Positions 35,775 to 44,136 of a DNA stretch of 64,000 nucleotides are shown here, one piece after another. Each line of letters opens with the position of its first letter. Within the stretch, counting starts at the first letter, position 1. The notes under the pieces were generated by a model, which was not told where the DNA came from, did not search any database, and saw only the letters and a program-made list of their open reading frames with translations. The stretch is from Paracrocinitomix mangrovi (GTDB taxonomy: Bacteria > Bacteroidota > Bacteroidia > Flavobacteriales_D > Crocinitomicaceae). The stretch spans positions 3,658,001 through 3,722,000 of the forward strand of contig NZ_CP091819.1 of assembly GCF_019740355.2 (NCBI RefSeq), in the 5' to 3' direction. A program made the position numbers and the translations under genes.

Positions 35775-36182
35775 ATGCAAAATCTAAAAAATACAATCAA
35801 TTTAATTGGTAGGGCCGGAATCAATCCGGTAATAAGAACTTTTAAAAATGGAGTTAAACTGGCCAAATTCTCTTTGGCAACTAGCGAAACTGTTATCGAA
35901 GTAAATGGAAGAAAAGTAACGACACAATGGCACAATATTGTTGCTTGGGGCAAAAAAGCTGAGTTAGTAGAAAAGTACATAAAGCAAGGTCAATTAATGG
36001 CTGTAGATGGTAAGCTGATTAATCGAATCTATTTTGACGCATCCGGGAATCAAAGAAAACTAACAGAAATCCAGGTGAACGAAATTCTGTTGATCAATCC
36101 AAATAATGATAAAAAACAACAAACTGTTGTCAAGAAATTACCTGTACAAAACAATGGTGCAAGTGTGAAAAAAGCGAGTTAG
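35775..36182 (+). CDS. ssb: single-stranded DNA-binding protein, second of two
   Basis: This 135-residue protein starts at ATG 35775, since the upstream residues from a start at 35688 overlap the terminator hairpin. The OB-fold segments parallel the first copy: NTINLIGRAGINPVI, NGVKLAKFSLATSET, TQWHNIVAWGKKAELVEKYI and VDGKLINRIYFDASGNQRK. It has a basic, Lys-rich C-terminal tail (PNNDKKQQ through VKKAS) instead of the acidic tip. Its sequence differs clearly from the first copy, so the duplication is not recent. Function beyond ssDNA binding is unclear. Confidence 0.85.
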   Translation: MQNLKNTINLIGRAGINPVIRTFKNGVKLAKFSLATSETVIEVNGRKVTTQWHNIVAWGKKAELVEKYIKQGQLMAVDGKLINRIYFDASGNQRKLTEIQVNEILLINPNNDKKQQTVVKKLPVQNNGASVKKAS

Positions 36183-36189
36183 GTTCTGG

Positions 36190-36224
36190 GGACCCGATAC
36201 TAAAACTAAAATATAATCGGGTCC
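36190..36224 (+). other. inverted repeat downstream of the second ssb gene
   Basis: GGACCCGAT (36190-36198) pairs with ATCGGGTCC (36216-36224) over 9 bp, extendable with a G-T and a G-C pair, with a 17-nt loop. No T-run follows, so it may be the first stem of a structured transcript that ends at the terminator 36288-36345. Confidence 0.45.
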
Positions 36225-36287
36225 TCAATGAATCTAATCAACCCCGGGAGTGAACGGTATCCAGCCCTGAGTTGAAATATTTTGGTG

Positions 36288-36345
36288 AATCCTCTCCGCT
36301 CAATGATTTGGTAGAAGTATACAAATTGGGTGGAGGGGATTTTTG
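36288..36345 (+). terminator. long hairpin terminator downstream of ssb
   Basis: AATCCTCTCCGC (36288-36299) pairs with GTGGAGGGGATT (36330-36341) over 12 bp with two G-T pairs. Inner pairing continues (TCAA with TTGG), then a bulge and ATTTG with CAAAT. It is followed by four T. It closes a roughly 160-nt non-coding region that starts at 36183. Confidence 0.75.
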
Positions 36346-36348
36346 TTA

Positions 36349-36793
36349 AGAGCCAAGAAGTAAGAATCAAGAATCAAGACTTTTAATGCTTAAGTCAAAT
36401 AAAATAGTCTGATATGCATAATTATAAAAAATTGGAAATTTGGAAGAAAGGAATGAAAATTACTAGTGAAGTGATTCAACTTATTAATAATTTACCCCCA
36501 GAGCATAAATTTGGATTGTATCAACAAATTTTACGTTGCGCGGTTTCCGTACCATCTAATATAGCAGAAGGGTCTGCAAGAAAAAGCAGTAAAGAATTCG
36601 CTCATTATCTAAGTATCTCATTAGGGTCATTGTTTGAACTTGAAACACAGCTCATTATTTTAAATGATAGCATCTATGAGATTGACAATAAAATTCTAGT
36701 GGATGTAAATGAATTGCAAAAAATGACTTACGCATTTATTAAACGAATTAGAAATAGTAGTGTCTAGATTCTTGGCTCTAAATTCTTGACTCT
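36349..36793 (+). mobile_element. IVP element: four-helix-bundle gene between 32-bp inverted repeats
   Basis: A left repeat (36349-36380, starting AGAGCCAAGAA) and a right repeat (36762-36793, reverse complement starting AGAGTCAAGAA) match at 26 of 32 positions. They also contain a perfect 11-bp pair at 36349-36359 and 36769-36779. The repeats bracket the gene at 36414-36767, whose stop codon lies in the right repeat. The total length is 445 bp. Four-helix-bundle (S23/IVP) genes occur within inserted sequences in other bacteria. Mobility of this unit is inference, and no target duplication was found. Confidence 0.55.
36414..36767 (+). CDS. four-helix bundle protein (23S rRNA-intervening-sequence type)
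   Basis: This 117-residue protein has the family hallmarks: an N-terminal YKKLEIWKKGMKI, then QQILRCAVSVPSNIAEGSAR, and SKEFAHYLSISLGSLFELET, followed by a helical C-terminus. The family (TIGR02436) was first met in 23S rRNA intervening sequences, and its biochemical role is unknown. It lies inside the inverted-repeat element at 36349-36793, and its TAG stop falls within the right repeat. It converges on the SpoIID gene with a 30-nt gap. Confidence 0.88.
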   Translation: MHNYKKLEIWKKGMKITSEVIQLINNLPPEHKFGLYQQILRCAVSVPSNIAEGSARKSSKEFAHYLSISLGSLFELETQLIILNDSIYEIDNKILVDVNELQKMTYAFIKRIRNSSV

Positions 36794-36797
36794 AATC

Positions 36798-37979
36798 CTA
36801 TAATCCAACCATCTCCTCTTGTCTCAAAAACAGCCAATGGAAATAATCAAAAAGTTGAATATCTGTAAAGTAAAACTTAAGTATCTGCTCATAAGAATAA
36901 CCTAGCTTGGCCATGCTCATGGCGCCTTCTTGACAAAGACCAACTCCGTGCCCAAAACCCTTACCTTCCAGCACAACATTGTCTCCTTCTAAATGACAAT
37001 CAAACCATGTAGATTTTAGTTTAAATTCAGTACGGATGTCTCTAAGTGGAATTCCTAACCTGGGATCTATGTAAAAGGCCTTTCTGTTGGGTTGTGAGAA
37101 AGCGTATAAGTATTGCCCAAAAATGGAATCATTAACAGGATACCCGAATTGTTGAACCAGATAATTTTTCCAACTTGATTTTGGTATTTTCTTGGTCCAG
37201 TTTGCTTGCCATGACCTAATGCAAAAAGTATCTACAATACTTCTGCAATATGGAACAGGGTTATTCCAAACAAAGTCCGACTCAGAAGTTTGACCTCCAC
37301 AATTGGCAAAGAAATAGCCATCAGCCAGTTCCAATTGATGATCTAACATAATGATACCCGCGGTTTCGTTTACTGCTTTTTGAATGTCAGGAGTAAATCG
37401 CATCATATTATGATAAGCTTGACAATGCTGTCTGTCACATAAATAAAAACCATCTTTTCTATGCTTACTTAAATGATCCAAAACATAAGTTCTACTTAGA
37501 ATTGCCTGCACCTTGTAATATTCGATATGTTTACCTCCACCTCCTTCGCTCTCAATCACACCGGGAAGGTAATTCTCCATCATCACTTCGTTGATTACTG
37601 TGATTTCTGTATTCCCAGATGGAATAAGCATGATATTGTCTTTGTATTTCCTTTCTTTTTTGCTGTAAGGTGAAGTTGGTCTTATTCTAAAACTATTTCC
37701 GGATTCAACCCCTCTGAAATAAACAGTATCAAAAGTTCCTAATGTCTTATCGTCTTTAACAAGTTTAATTTTGTCTCCACTTCTCTTACATTCAATTGAT
37801 TGACCACTCCATATACTTGTTAATTCAGTTGAATCTCCATAAACATTGTAAGTTCCTTCGTTATATGAAATGCGGACAGCTGATAAATCATATGCACGCA
37901 AGATTCCAACTTTCAGTTCCTGTGTTTGAGCTGAAAATGAGAATATTAATGCTATGTAAAACAACAGTTGTTTCATCAA
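36798..37979 (-). CDS. SpoIID/LytB-domain protein
   Basis: This 393-residue secreted protein has a signal peptide (1-20, ending TQEL). The SpoIID domain (about 110-350) has ENYLPGVIESEGGG, YYKVQAILSRTYVLDHL, GYFFANCGGQTSESDF and GKGFGHGVGLCQEGAMSMA. In spore-formers SpoIID is a lytic transglycosylase, and here it probably acts on peptidoglycan or its stem-denuded strands. It overlaps lpxB by 4 nt (ATGA), so it is coupled to lipid A synthesis. Confidence 0.87.
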   Translation of the reverse strand: MMKQLLFYIALIFSFSAQTQELKVGILRAYDLSAVRISYNEGTYNVYGDSTELTSIWSGQSIECKRSGDKIKLVKDDKTLGTFDTVYFRGVESGNSFRIRPTSPYSKKERKYKDNIMLIPSGNTEITVINEVMMENYLPGVIESEGGGGKHIEYYKVQAILSRTYVLDHLSKHRKDGFYLCDRQHCQAYHNMMRFTPDIQKAVNETAGIIMLDHQLELADGYFFANCGGQTSESDFVWNNPVPYCRSIVDTFCIRSWQANWTKKIPKSSWKNYLVQQFGYPVNDSIFGQYLYAFSQPNRKAFYIDPRLGIPLRDIRTEFKLKSTWFDCHLEGDNVVLEGKGFGHGVGLCQEGAMSMAKLGYSYEQILKFYFTDIQLFDYFHWLFLRQEEMVGL

Positions 37980-39091
37980 TCTTTTAAAATAAGTGCAGCC
38001 GTTTTGGCAGAAGCACCACCACCTCCTAATTTCTGAGCCAAATTTTTGTAGTCTTCTAACATCTGAATTCTCTTTTCATTCGACTCAACTACAAGTGCAT
38101 CCATTTCTGCCTGAATGTTTTTAGCTGTTAATTCCCCTTGAATTAACTCCTTAACACAAGGCTTGTCCATTATTAAATTAACCAGTGAAATGTACGGTAC
38201 CTTGATCAGTCTTTTGGCTATTTGATAAGAGGCATTACTTCCTTTATAACAAACAACTTGCGGAATGTTAAACAATGCAGTTTCTAAAGTTGCAGTTCCG
38301 GATGTTACCATAGCGGCTTGAGAGTGCAATAGGATGTCATAAGTTTTATTTGAAATCCATGTCATTGGTTGGGTACCTGCAATTTCTAAATAAAAAGATG
38401 AGGGTAAGTTAGGAGCTCCGGCAACAATCACTTGCATTTGATCATATTTTTTTGCCGCTTCTAACATGATGGGAAGTTTGATTTTTATTTCTTGTTTCCT
38501 ACTTCCGGGTAACAGAGCCAGGATGGGTTTGTCCTCTAATTGGTGTTCATTTAAAAATGAAGCTCTATCGGGTGAATTACTTTTGTAATCTTCTATAGCG
38601 TCAAGCAAAGGATGCCCCACATAATGCACCTCCATGTCAAACTTCTTGTAAAATTCTTTTTCAAAAGGCAGGATGCAATACATTTCATCTACAAATCGTT
38701 TGATTTTAAATCCGCGTTTTTGTTTCCACGCCCAAATTTGTGGTGAAATGTAATAGTGAACGTTGATTCCTTTTGACTTTGCAAATTCAGCAATTCTTAA
38801 ATTGAAACCGGGATAATCAACTAAAACCAACCTGTCAGGTTTAAAAGCTAAAATATCTTTCTTACAATAATCAAGATTTCCTAGAATCGTTCTTAGATTC
38901 ATTAAAACTTCAACAAATCCCATAAACGCAAGATCACTGATATGTTTAACCGGCTCACCTTGTATGGCAGACATACGATCTCCTCCCCAATACCTAAACT
39001 CAGTGTCGGGTGCATCTTTAAGTATAGCTTTCATCAGGTTACTGGCATGTAAATCACCAGATGCTTCACCTGCAATAATGTAAATTTTCAA
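37976..39091 (-). CDS. lpxB: lipid-A-disaccharide synthase
   Basis: This 371-residue GT-B glycosyltransferase starts MKIYIIAGEASGDLHASNLM, with FRYWGGDRM, ALLPGSRKQEIKIKLPIMLE, MVTSGTATLETALFNIPQVV and VPYISLVNLI. It joins UDP-2,3-diacylglucosamine and 2,3-diacylglucosamine-1-phosphate to make the lipid A disaccharide at the inner membrane. The length is typical. A minus-strand promoter candidate lies at 39111-39137. It is the first gene of a two-gene unit with the SpoIID gene. Confidence 0.94.
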   Translation of the reverse strand: MKIYIIAGEASGDLHASNLMKAILKDAPDTEFRYWGGDRMSAIQGEPVKHISDLAFMGFVEVLMNLRTILGNLDYCKKDILAFKPDRLVLVDYPGFNLRIAEFAKSKGINVHYYISPQIWAWKQKRGFKIKRFVDEMYCILPFEKEFYKKFDMEVHYVGHPLLDAIEDYKSNSPDRASFLNEHQLEDKPILALLPGSRKQEIKIKLPIMLEAAKKYDQMQVIVAGAPNLPSSFYLEIAGTQPMTWISNKTYDILLHSQAAMVTSGTATLETALFNIPQVVCYKGSNASYQIAKRLIKVPYISLVNLIMDKPCVKELIQGELTAKNIQAEMDALVVESNEKRIQMLEDYKNLAQKLGGGGASAKTAALILKD

Positions 39092-39110
39092 ATCTGCCCG
39101 GTTTAATCCG

Positions 39111-39137
39111 CAAAATTACATGAAAATTAGCCTGCAA
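39111..39137 (-). promoter_or_regulatory. promoter candidate of lpxB (TTG ... TAATTTTG)
   Basis: On the minus strand a TTG at 39135-39137 is followed after 16 nt by TAATTTTG (39111-39118), close to the consensus TTG-N17-23-TAnnTTTG. It ends 19 nt before the lpxB ATG. Confidence 0.5.
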
Positions 39138-39220
39138 CCATTGCGTTATATAGATACAAATTAACAGCTACTTGTGGACACTTGGTGAAGAATTAACATC
39201 AAGATGCAGAGATTAGCATT

Positions 39221-39228
39221 TACTTTTG
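39221..39228 (+). promoter_or_regulatory. -7 box TACTTTTG directly before the NlpC/P60 gene
   Basis: TACTTTTG fits TAnnTTTG and ends only 4 nt before the ATG at 39233. A transcript starting at the normal distance would have almost no leader, as also suggested for 40194 and 40966. Confidence 0.45.
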
Positions 39229-39232
39229 TAAT

Positions 39233-40123
39233 ATGAAGTGGATAATGGCCATATTAACAGTTGTTTGCTTACAACAATATGCCCTTGCGCAGGATAAGAA
39301 AATAGACCAATTAGAAATTCTCTATGATCAGGCCTATTACAGGAAAGTACTGCGTCAGTCTAACAAAATGTTGGCTGATCCTGAATTTGATTATAGCGGT
39401 TTACCTTCTTATTATAAGTCTCTTGCATTATTTAGATTGGCAGATGAACCAAAATGGTTTAAAAGACATGAAAAGGCTATTCCTGAAGCAATAGAGGCGT
39501 ATAAAGTTTTTGCTGAACACGGTTCTTATGAAGATTATGTTCATGCTCATTACTATGAATTGGCTGCATTTAAGCATTTTTTGAATGGTTTTGGCAAGAA
39601 AATGAGCGATTTAGGTTATAAGGAAAATGCTGATTTAGTTTTTGATTTTAAAATGGAATATCTTTTAAATATCAAGGCTAAATCTGAATCGCAAAAACCT
39701 GATGAAAATGATCCTTTAGTAAATACTGACAATGTAAGTAATAGTCAAAGAGATCAAATAGTTGCCTATGCAAAAACACTTATTGGCATTAAGTACGTTT
39801 GGGCCGGATCAGATGAAAAAGGTTTTGATTGTTCAGGCTTCACAAGTTATGTGATGAAGAAATATGGAATTCTGCTTTCAAGAACTGCTTCCGGTCAAAT
39901 GGCAGAAGCTAAAAAAGTAAAAGTAGGAAGCGCAGATAAGGCTGATTTGGTGTTTTTTGGTCCTGGAGCCAATATTACTCATGTTGGAATGGTAGTGAGC
40001 GAAAAAGGAAAACCGCTTACCATGATTCATGCATCTACTAGCAAAGGAGTAATCATTACAAATGTGGAGGAATCTACATACTGGAAGCCAAAATTGAAAA
40101 GTGCCGGAAGCTATTTGAGCTAA
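39233..40123 (+). CDS. NlpC/P60-family cell-wall peptidase
   Basis: This 296-residue secreted protein has a signal peptide (1-19, ending ALAQ), a helical N-terminal half (about 20-165) and a C-terminal NlpC/P60 domain. The catalytic Cys is C200 (GFDCSGFTSY) and the His is H250 (NITHVGMVV). H266 (MIHASTS) may be the third polar residue. It should cut D-gamma-glutamyl bonds in peptidoglycan stem peptides. It lies beside SpoIID and LpxB in an envelope-related cluster but is transcribed away from them. Confidence 0.88.
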   Translation: MKWIMAILTVVCLQQYALAQDKKIDQLEILYDQAYYRKVLRQSNKMLADPEFDYSGLPSYYKSLALFRLADEPKWFKRHEKAIPEAIEAYKVFAEHGSYEDYVHAHYYELAAFKHFLNGFGKKMSDLGYKENADLVFDFKMEYLLNIKAKSESQKPDENDPLVNTDNVSNSQRDQIVAYAKTLIGIKYVWAGSDEKGFDCSGFTSYVMKKYGILLSRTASGQMAEAKKVKVGSADKADLVFFGPGANITHVGMVVSEKGKPLTMIHASTSKGVIITNVEESTYWKPKLKSAGSYLS

Positions 40124-40190
40124 TTCTATTTTTTGACATTAACGCCTTATTATTTGGTAGTGCTTGAATTAAGGTCTATTCATAGATTTG
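40123..40190 (+). promoter_or_regulatory. duplicated promoter region, copy 1 (before 40194)
   Basis: A 34-nt block (40123-40156, ending TTATTATTTG) matches 28 of 34 positions with 40895-40928, and both end exactly 38 nt before an ATG. Downstream, TAGATTTG (40183-40190) fits TAnnTTTG and is 3 nt before the start codon. The same layout precedes the next gene. Confidence 0.5.
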
Positions 40191-40193
40191 AGC

Positions 40194-40892
40194 ATGTCAA
40201 AAATTCAAGTACTTTATTTCGTTTTAGCGTTCGCGATATTTTCATGTGAAGCAGAGAAAATTACAAAAAATGAAAAGCCATTTTATAATTATTCTAATGA
40301 AGATTGGAAGAAGAGGGCATTGTCTGATGCAGCTGAAATCATTCTTCAAAAAGAGAATATTGAGACGGTATGGAATTTCAATGAAATAGCTGAGGAAGAC
40401 TCGGTAAGTTTTCATTATGCAAATGCTTTTAAAGAAATTGAAAACGAGAAAATCATTTCTGTTTATGGGTACACCGGATGTTCCTTTGGATGCTCAGGAA
40501 ACTTGTTATTGATTTATGATAGTATTAGTATGGATCTCAAGTTTGTACAACAAGTGCCTGTTGTATTTGAATTTGTAGATGTAGAAGGAGATGGCGTGGA
40601 TGAATTATTTACAGAAAATTATGTCCTCTGGATGGGGTATTGCACCCAGTATTTGCGTTTATACAATTTGGAAAGTGAGCAGAGATTCTTTTACAGGGAA
40701 AATGAGTCACCGGATTTTTGCGGAGACGATAAAATGAATTATCCCAATCCTTCCTTGTTTCCAGATACAACTCACAAATATTCGTCATACAGTTTTAAAA
40801 GAAATGAAGGTAGACTTCAGTTGATTTTGAATTCTGAATTTAGGATTCATCACGGAGCTTTAGATTCAATACAAGAAGTAATTAACCTTTAA
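40194..40892 (+). CDS. hypothetical lipoprotein
   Basis: This is 232 residues from ATG 40194; a TTG at 40188 is an alternative. A lipoprotein signal ends AIFSC. A domain with SVYGYTGCSFGCSGNLL, two close Cys pairs and a DVEGDGVDELF motif, like a Ca-binding FG-GAP loop, follows. Function is unknown. Together with 40966-41691 it seems to be a pair of small lipoprotein genes, each behind its own similar promoter. It is not closely similar to that neighbour in protein sequence. Confidence 0.55.
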   Translation: MSKIQVLYFVLAFAIFSCEAEKITKNEKPFYNYSNEDWKKRALSDAAEIILQKENIETVWNFNEIAEEDSVSFHYANAFKEIENEKIISVYGYTGCSFGCSGNLLLIYDSISMDLKFVQQVPVVFEFVDVEGDGVDELFTENYVLWMGYCTQYLRLYNLESEQRFFYRENESPDFCGDDKMNYPNPSLFPDTTHKYSSYSFKRNEGRLQLILNSEFRIHHGALDSIQEVINL

Positions 40893-40894
40893 AC

Positions 40895-40962
40895 ATTCTA
40901 TTTTTTGACCCCGGCGCTTTATTATTTGAAAGCAATTTTTGGAACGTTCCAACTTAACTTTG
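40895..40962 (+). promoter_or_regulatory. duplicated promoter region, copy 2 (before 40966)
   Basis: The block 40895-40928 matches copy 1 at 28 of 34 positions. A perfect palindrome GGAACGTTCC lies at 40941-40950 and the -7 box TAACTTTG at 40955-40962, 3 nt before the ATG at 40966. Confidence 0.5.
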
Positions 40963-40965
40963 AGT

Positions 40966-41691
40966 ATGGCCAATAAACTTTTATTAAACGCAGTTTTTTT
41001 CATTCTTATTCTTATTGGTTGTAGGGGAGAAGATCAGGAGATTGCCGAAGCTAAAAGGCAGTCTTCTGAATCTGATCAATACGATTTGGGTTTATATGAA
41101 CCCGTTCCTGAGGAAGTAGAAGAGTACGAGTATAAGTATGTAAATGAACCGTATCCGTATGACACATCTTTATCAGGTGGTTACCACTTGTCATACCGAG
41201 TAGATACTTTGTATGAAGAGTCCATGCAATATCTTTTACTGATGAAAAATAATAAACTTGTTGATACTATAAGTGGAATGAGTTTGGGTTTAATTTTCAG
41301 AAATTTAGGCTTCATTATTGCGGATTATAACGATTTTTTTCTTTTTGGAAATTCATTCAGTTTTGGTTCGCAAAACAATTGTAGCTTAATTCAAAAATCA
41401 AATGGAAAAACTGTTTGCAGTGGTTTCTTTCTTGAAAATTCAGTTGAAGATAATTGGTTTATGTACACCAGTGATGATGTTATGGATGGATTGGATACGT
41501 TATTTTATATTGACATGACAACCTTAAAAGCTGAGTATTTTCCTGTTCCGGAAATTTTATGGGGAAATTCTGAAGCATGGTCTGATGTTGATTCAATAGT
41601 CTTCTCACCTTCTGAAATACGCATGTACACTTATGATGACAGAGGTTCAATCATCTCCAGAAGGAGTGAAAATCGTTTCCGTTTAAGATAA
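40966..41691 (+). CDS. hypothetical lipoprotein
   Basis: This is 241 residues from ATG 40966; an upstream TTG at 40939 would add 9 residues. The signal peptide ends in lipobox LIGC. The mature protein begins with an acidic, Tyr-rich spacer (PVPEEVEEYEYKYVNEPYPY), then a beta-rich domain with no recognised family. It is probably membrane-anchored and surface- or periplasm-facing. Its promoter region resembles that of the preceding gene. Confidence 0.55.
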   Translation: MANKLLLNAVFFILILIGCRGEDQEIAEAKRQSSESDQYDLGLYEPVPEEVEEYEYKYVNEPYPYDTSLSGGYHLSYRVDTLYEESMQYLLLMKNNKLVDTISGMSLGLIFRNLGFIIADYNDFFLFGNSFSFGSQNNCSLIQKSNGKTVCSGFFLENSVEDNWFMYTSDDVMDGLDTLFYIDMTTLKAEYFPVPEILWGNSEAWSDVDSIVFSPSEIRMYTYDDRGSIISRRSENRFRLR

Positions 41692-41763
41692 ATTAGCACC
41701 TTTTAACACTTTTATAACGTTACCAAATAGTTTCTATCACGTTCTTTGTGCACACCAAAGTTT

Positions 41764-44136
41764 ATGAAACATACACTAGCCATTATATTAGTTGTGCTTT
41801 CGTCTATTTCATTCGGACAGCAACTGAGAGTAACAGGGATTTTAGCTGCAGATGATCTTTCTGCCAAACTGGGTCAAATAACAATACACTCATTACCGGA
41901 TTCATCACTAAGAAAAGGAACCTACATTGATAGTTCAAATTTTTCTTTATTAATGGACAGAAATGGTGGTACAGAATTTTATGCTAAACTAAAATTAGAC
42001 GGTTATTCTGATACCATTATCAACTTCTCAACATCTGATTCAATCCACAATCTGGGAATGATTGTAATGAGTAAAAATCTTGAACTGGAAACTTTTGAAT
42101 TTGTTTACAGACAGCCAACTTTTGAAAGAACCATGGATGGGATTAAAGTCAATGTTGAAGGAACAACTTTAGAAACCATGGATAACCTTTTTGAGATTCT
42201 AAAAGCATCCCCTAAGTTAAGTTCACCGGATGACGAGTCGATTGAAATAATTGGAAAAGGTGTTCCGCTTATTTTAGTGGATAGACAACCTATCCTAACC
42301 AATGACGAATTAAAAGCAATTCCGGCTGAGATGGTGGAGAAAATTGAAATCATTACCAATCCATCTGCAAAGTATAGAACACAGGGCAGAGGTAGTGGAG
42401 TAATTGAAGTCTATACCAAGAATTTTAGATTACAGGGATATAACATGAATGTCTCAGGTAATGGAGGTATCAATACACAGTTAAAGCCTACAGGTAGACT
42501 AGGAATTGGATTGAGCTTAAAAAAGAAGAAATTCAGCATGAATATGTATGCAAGTGGAAATTACAGATCAAGTAATTCTTTTGGAAGTACCACTACCGAA
42601 ATTTTTGACACAACAAACAGAACAACAACTTCCAATTACACAGATGAAAATCAAAGTATCTGGCAGCACTTTAGCATCAAATCGGCTTATCAGATAAATG
42701 ATAAACAAAAAATTACTGCAGGAGTAAATGGCGGAGGAAGTATATATAAGTCTATTTCAGAATCTAATAAAATGTATTTTGAAGGTGATGAGTTACAAAC
42801 TACAAATGACAAGTTAGGTTCAGATGGATTTACATGGTTAAACAGTAGTGCCTTTTTAAACTATACTGTTGAAACAGATACATTCAATAGTAATTTTGAA
42901 GTTAACCTGAATTACCAGTATAAAATAAGAGAAGGTAAAGCAACTTTTTACAATGATTTTATAGATACAACTGGTGCTGTTTTTAAAAATGATATTCAAA
43001 ATCAAAACAGAAACCGTCCAAATGTTACCGAAGTAAGAGTAACATATGAACACGTTTTTGATACAAGTGGATGGAAATTAAGTGGAGGTGGTGCCTACAG
43101 TATTATCTTAAACGGGATGCGTTTTGATCAATCTAATTTAATTGATGATCAATGGGTAAATGATCCGGTTTATTCTAATTCGTATGACTACATAGAGCAG
43201 AACGGATCTGCATTTTTAGAGACTACTAAAAATTGGGATAAAGTTAGCTTGCGTGCAGGTGTAACTGCTGAGTATACAGATTTGAATGGTTTCAGTAATT
43301 CACTTAATAAACAGTTTATTGATTCTAATTATGTGATGCTTTTTCCTTCTGGAAGTATCATGATTAATCCAAAGGACAATTTTAGCATGACGCTTAGATA
43401 TAGTTCAGGAATTGATAGACCTTCTTTTTCAAATTATGATCCATTTGTGCGCATTCAGGATAGCTTAAATATATCATACGGAAATCCATATTTAAGACCA
43501 TCAGTTTATCACTCTACAGGAGTAAGTTTTGACTTTTTTAATGCCTACAGTTTAAGTGTGGATTATTCTTATAATCACAGGCCAACATCTCAATTGACTT
43601 TTATTGATTCGAATTTTGTCAGTAACTCAACACCATGGAATTCAGATAATGATCAGTCTTTGAATGTTTATATATCTGCTCCCGTAAAAACTAAATGGAT
43701 GTCAGGATGGAATTCATTGTGGATGACATATACAATGACACAATTTACTCCTGAATTTCAAAGAGCTGATATTTCTTATTTAACATTTGGTTTATGGTCT
43801 AACCTAAATTTTTACTTACCAGGTGATTTTACATTAACTAATAGATTACATGCAAGTAGATGGGGATCAGAGAACTTTTTGGGTAATTTCAGAGCAAGTT
43901 GGAGTATGCGTCTTACTAAGAAGTTACTGGACAACAACCTTAGAATTTTCGTAGAAGTGCAGGATATCGTTCCGCCTAAAAACAAGAATTATAATTACGC
44001 AAATAATTATACCAGCTACACTGAAGCGCAATATGCTTTTACTTCATTTAGATTGGGAATCTATTACAAATTTGGTAGGTTGAGAAGTGAAGCTCAAATT
44101 CAGGAATCTAAATCAAACCAGTCAGGAAGGATTTAG
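41764..44136 (+). CDS. outer-membrane beta-barrel family protein, TonB-receptor-like
   Basis: This is 790 residues from ATG 41764; the in-frame GTG at 41746 would add residues before the signal peptide. It has a signal peptide (ends SFGQ), a short beta domain, a plug-like region (about 115-220; SIEIIGKGVPLILVDRQPI and MVEKIEIITNPSAKYRTQG) and a long barrel of the PF14905 type. It lacks a classical TonB box that can be seen by eye. It converges on the anti-sigma barrel gene with stop codons overlapping in 4 nt, which hints that the two may be functionally related. Confidence 0.82.
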   Translation: MKHTLAIILVVLSSISFGQQLRVTGILAADDLSAKLGQITIHSLPDSSLRKGTYIDSSNFSLLMDRNGGTEFYAKLKLDGYSDTIINFSTSDSIHNLGMIVMSKNLELETFEFVYRQPTFERTMDGIKVNVEGTTLETMDNLFEILKASPKLSSPDDESIEIIGKGVPLILVDRQPILTNDELKAIPAEMVEKIEIITNPSAKYRTQGRGSGVIEVYTKNFRLQGYNMNVSGNGGINTQLKPTGRLGIGLSLKKKKFSMNMYASGNYRSSNSFGSTTTEIFDTTNRTTTSNYTDENQSIWQHFSIKSAYQINDKQKITAGVNGGGSIYKSISESNKMYFEGDELQTTNDKLGSDGFTWLNSSAFLNYTVETDTFNSNFEVNLNYQYKIREGKATFYNDFIDTTGAVFKNDIQNQNRNRPNVTEVRVTYEHVFDTSGWKLSGGGAYSIILNGMRFDQSNLIDDQWVNDPVYSNSYDYIEQNGSAFLETTKNWDKVSLRAGVTAEYTDLNGFSNSLNKQFIDSNYVMLFPSGSIMINPKDNFSMTLRYSSGIDRPSFSNYDPFVRIQDSLNISYGNPYLRPSVYHSTGVSFDFFNAYSLSVDYSYNHRPTSQLTFIDSNFVSNSTPWNSDNDQSLNVYISAPVKTKWMSGWNSLWMTYTMTQFTPEFQRADISYLTFGLWSNLNFYLPGDFTLTNRLHASRWGSENFLGNFRASWSMRLTKKLLDNNLRIFVEVQDIVPPKNKNYNYANNYTSYTEAQYAFTSFRLGIYYKFGRLRSEAQIQESKSNQSGRI

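Noticed and set aside
36349-36793. An insertion sequence with transposase
   Set aside because: No transposase is encoded and the inverted repeats enclose only the small four-helix-bundle gene; no target duplication is visible.
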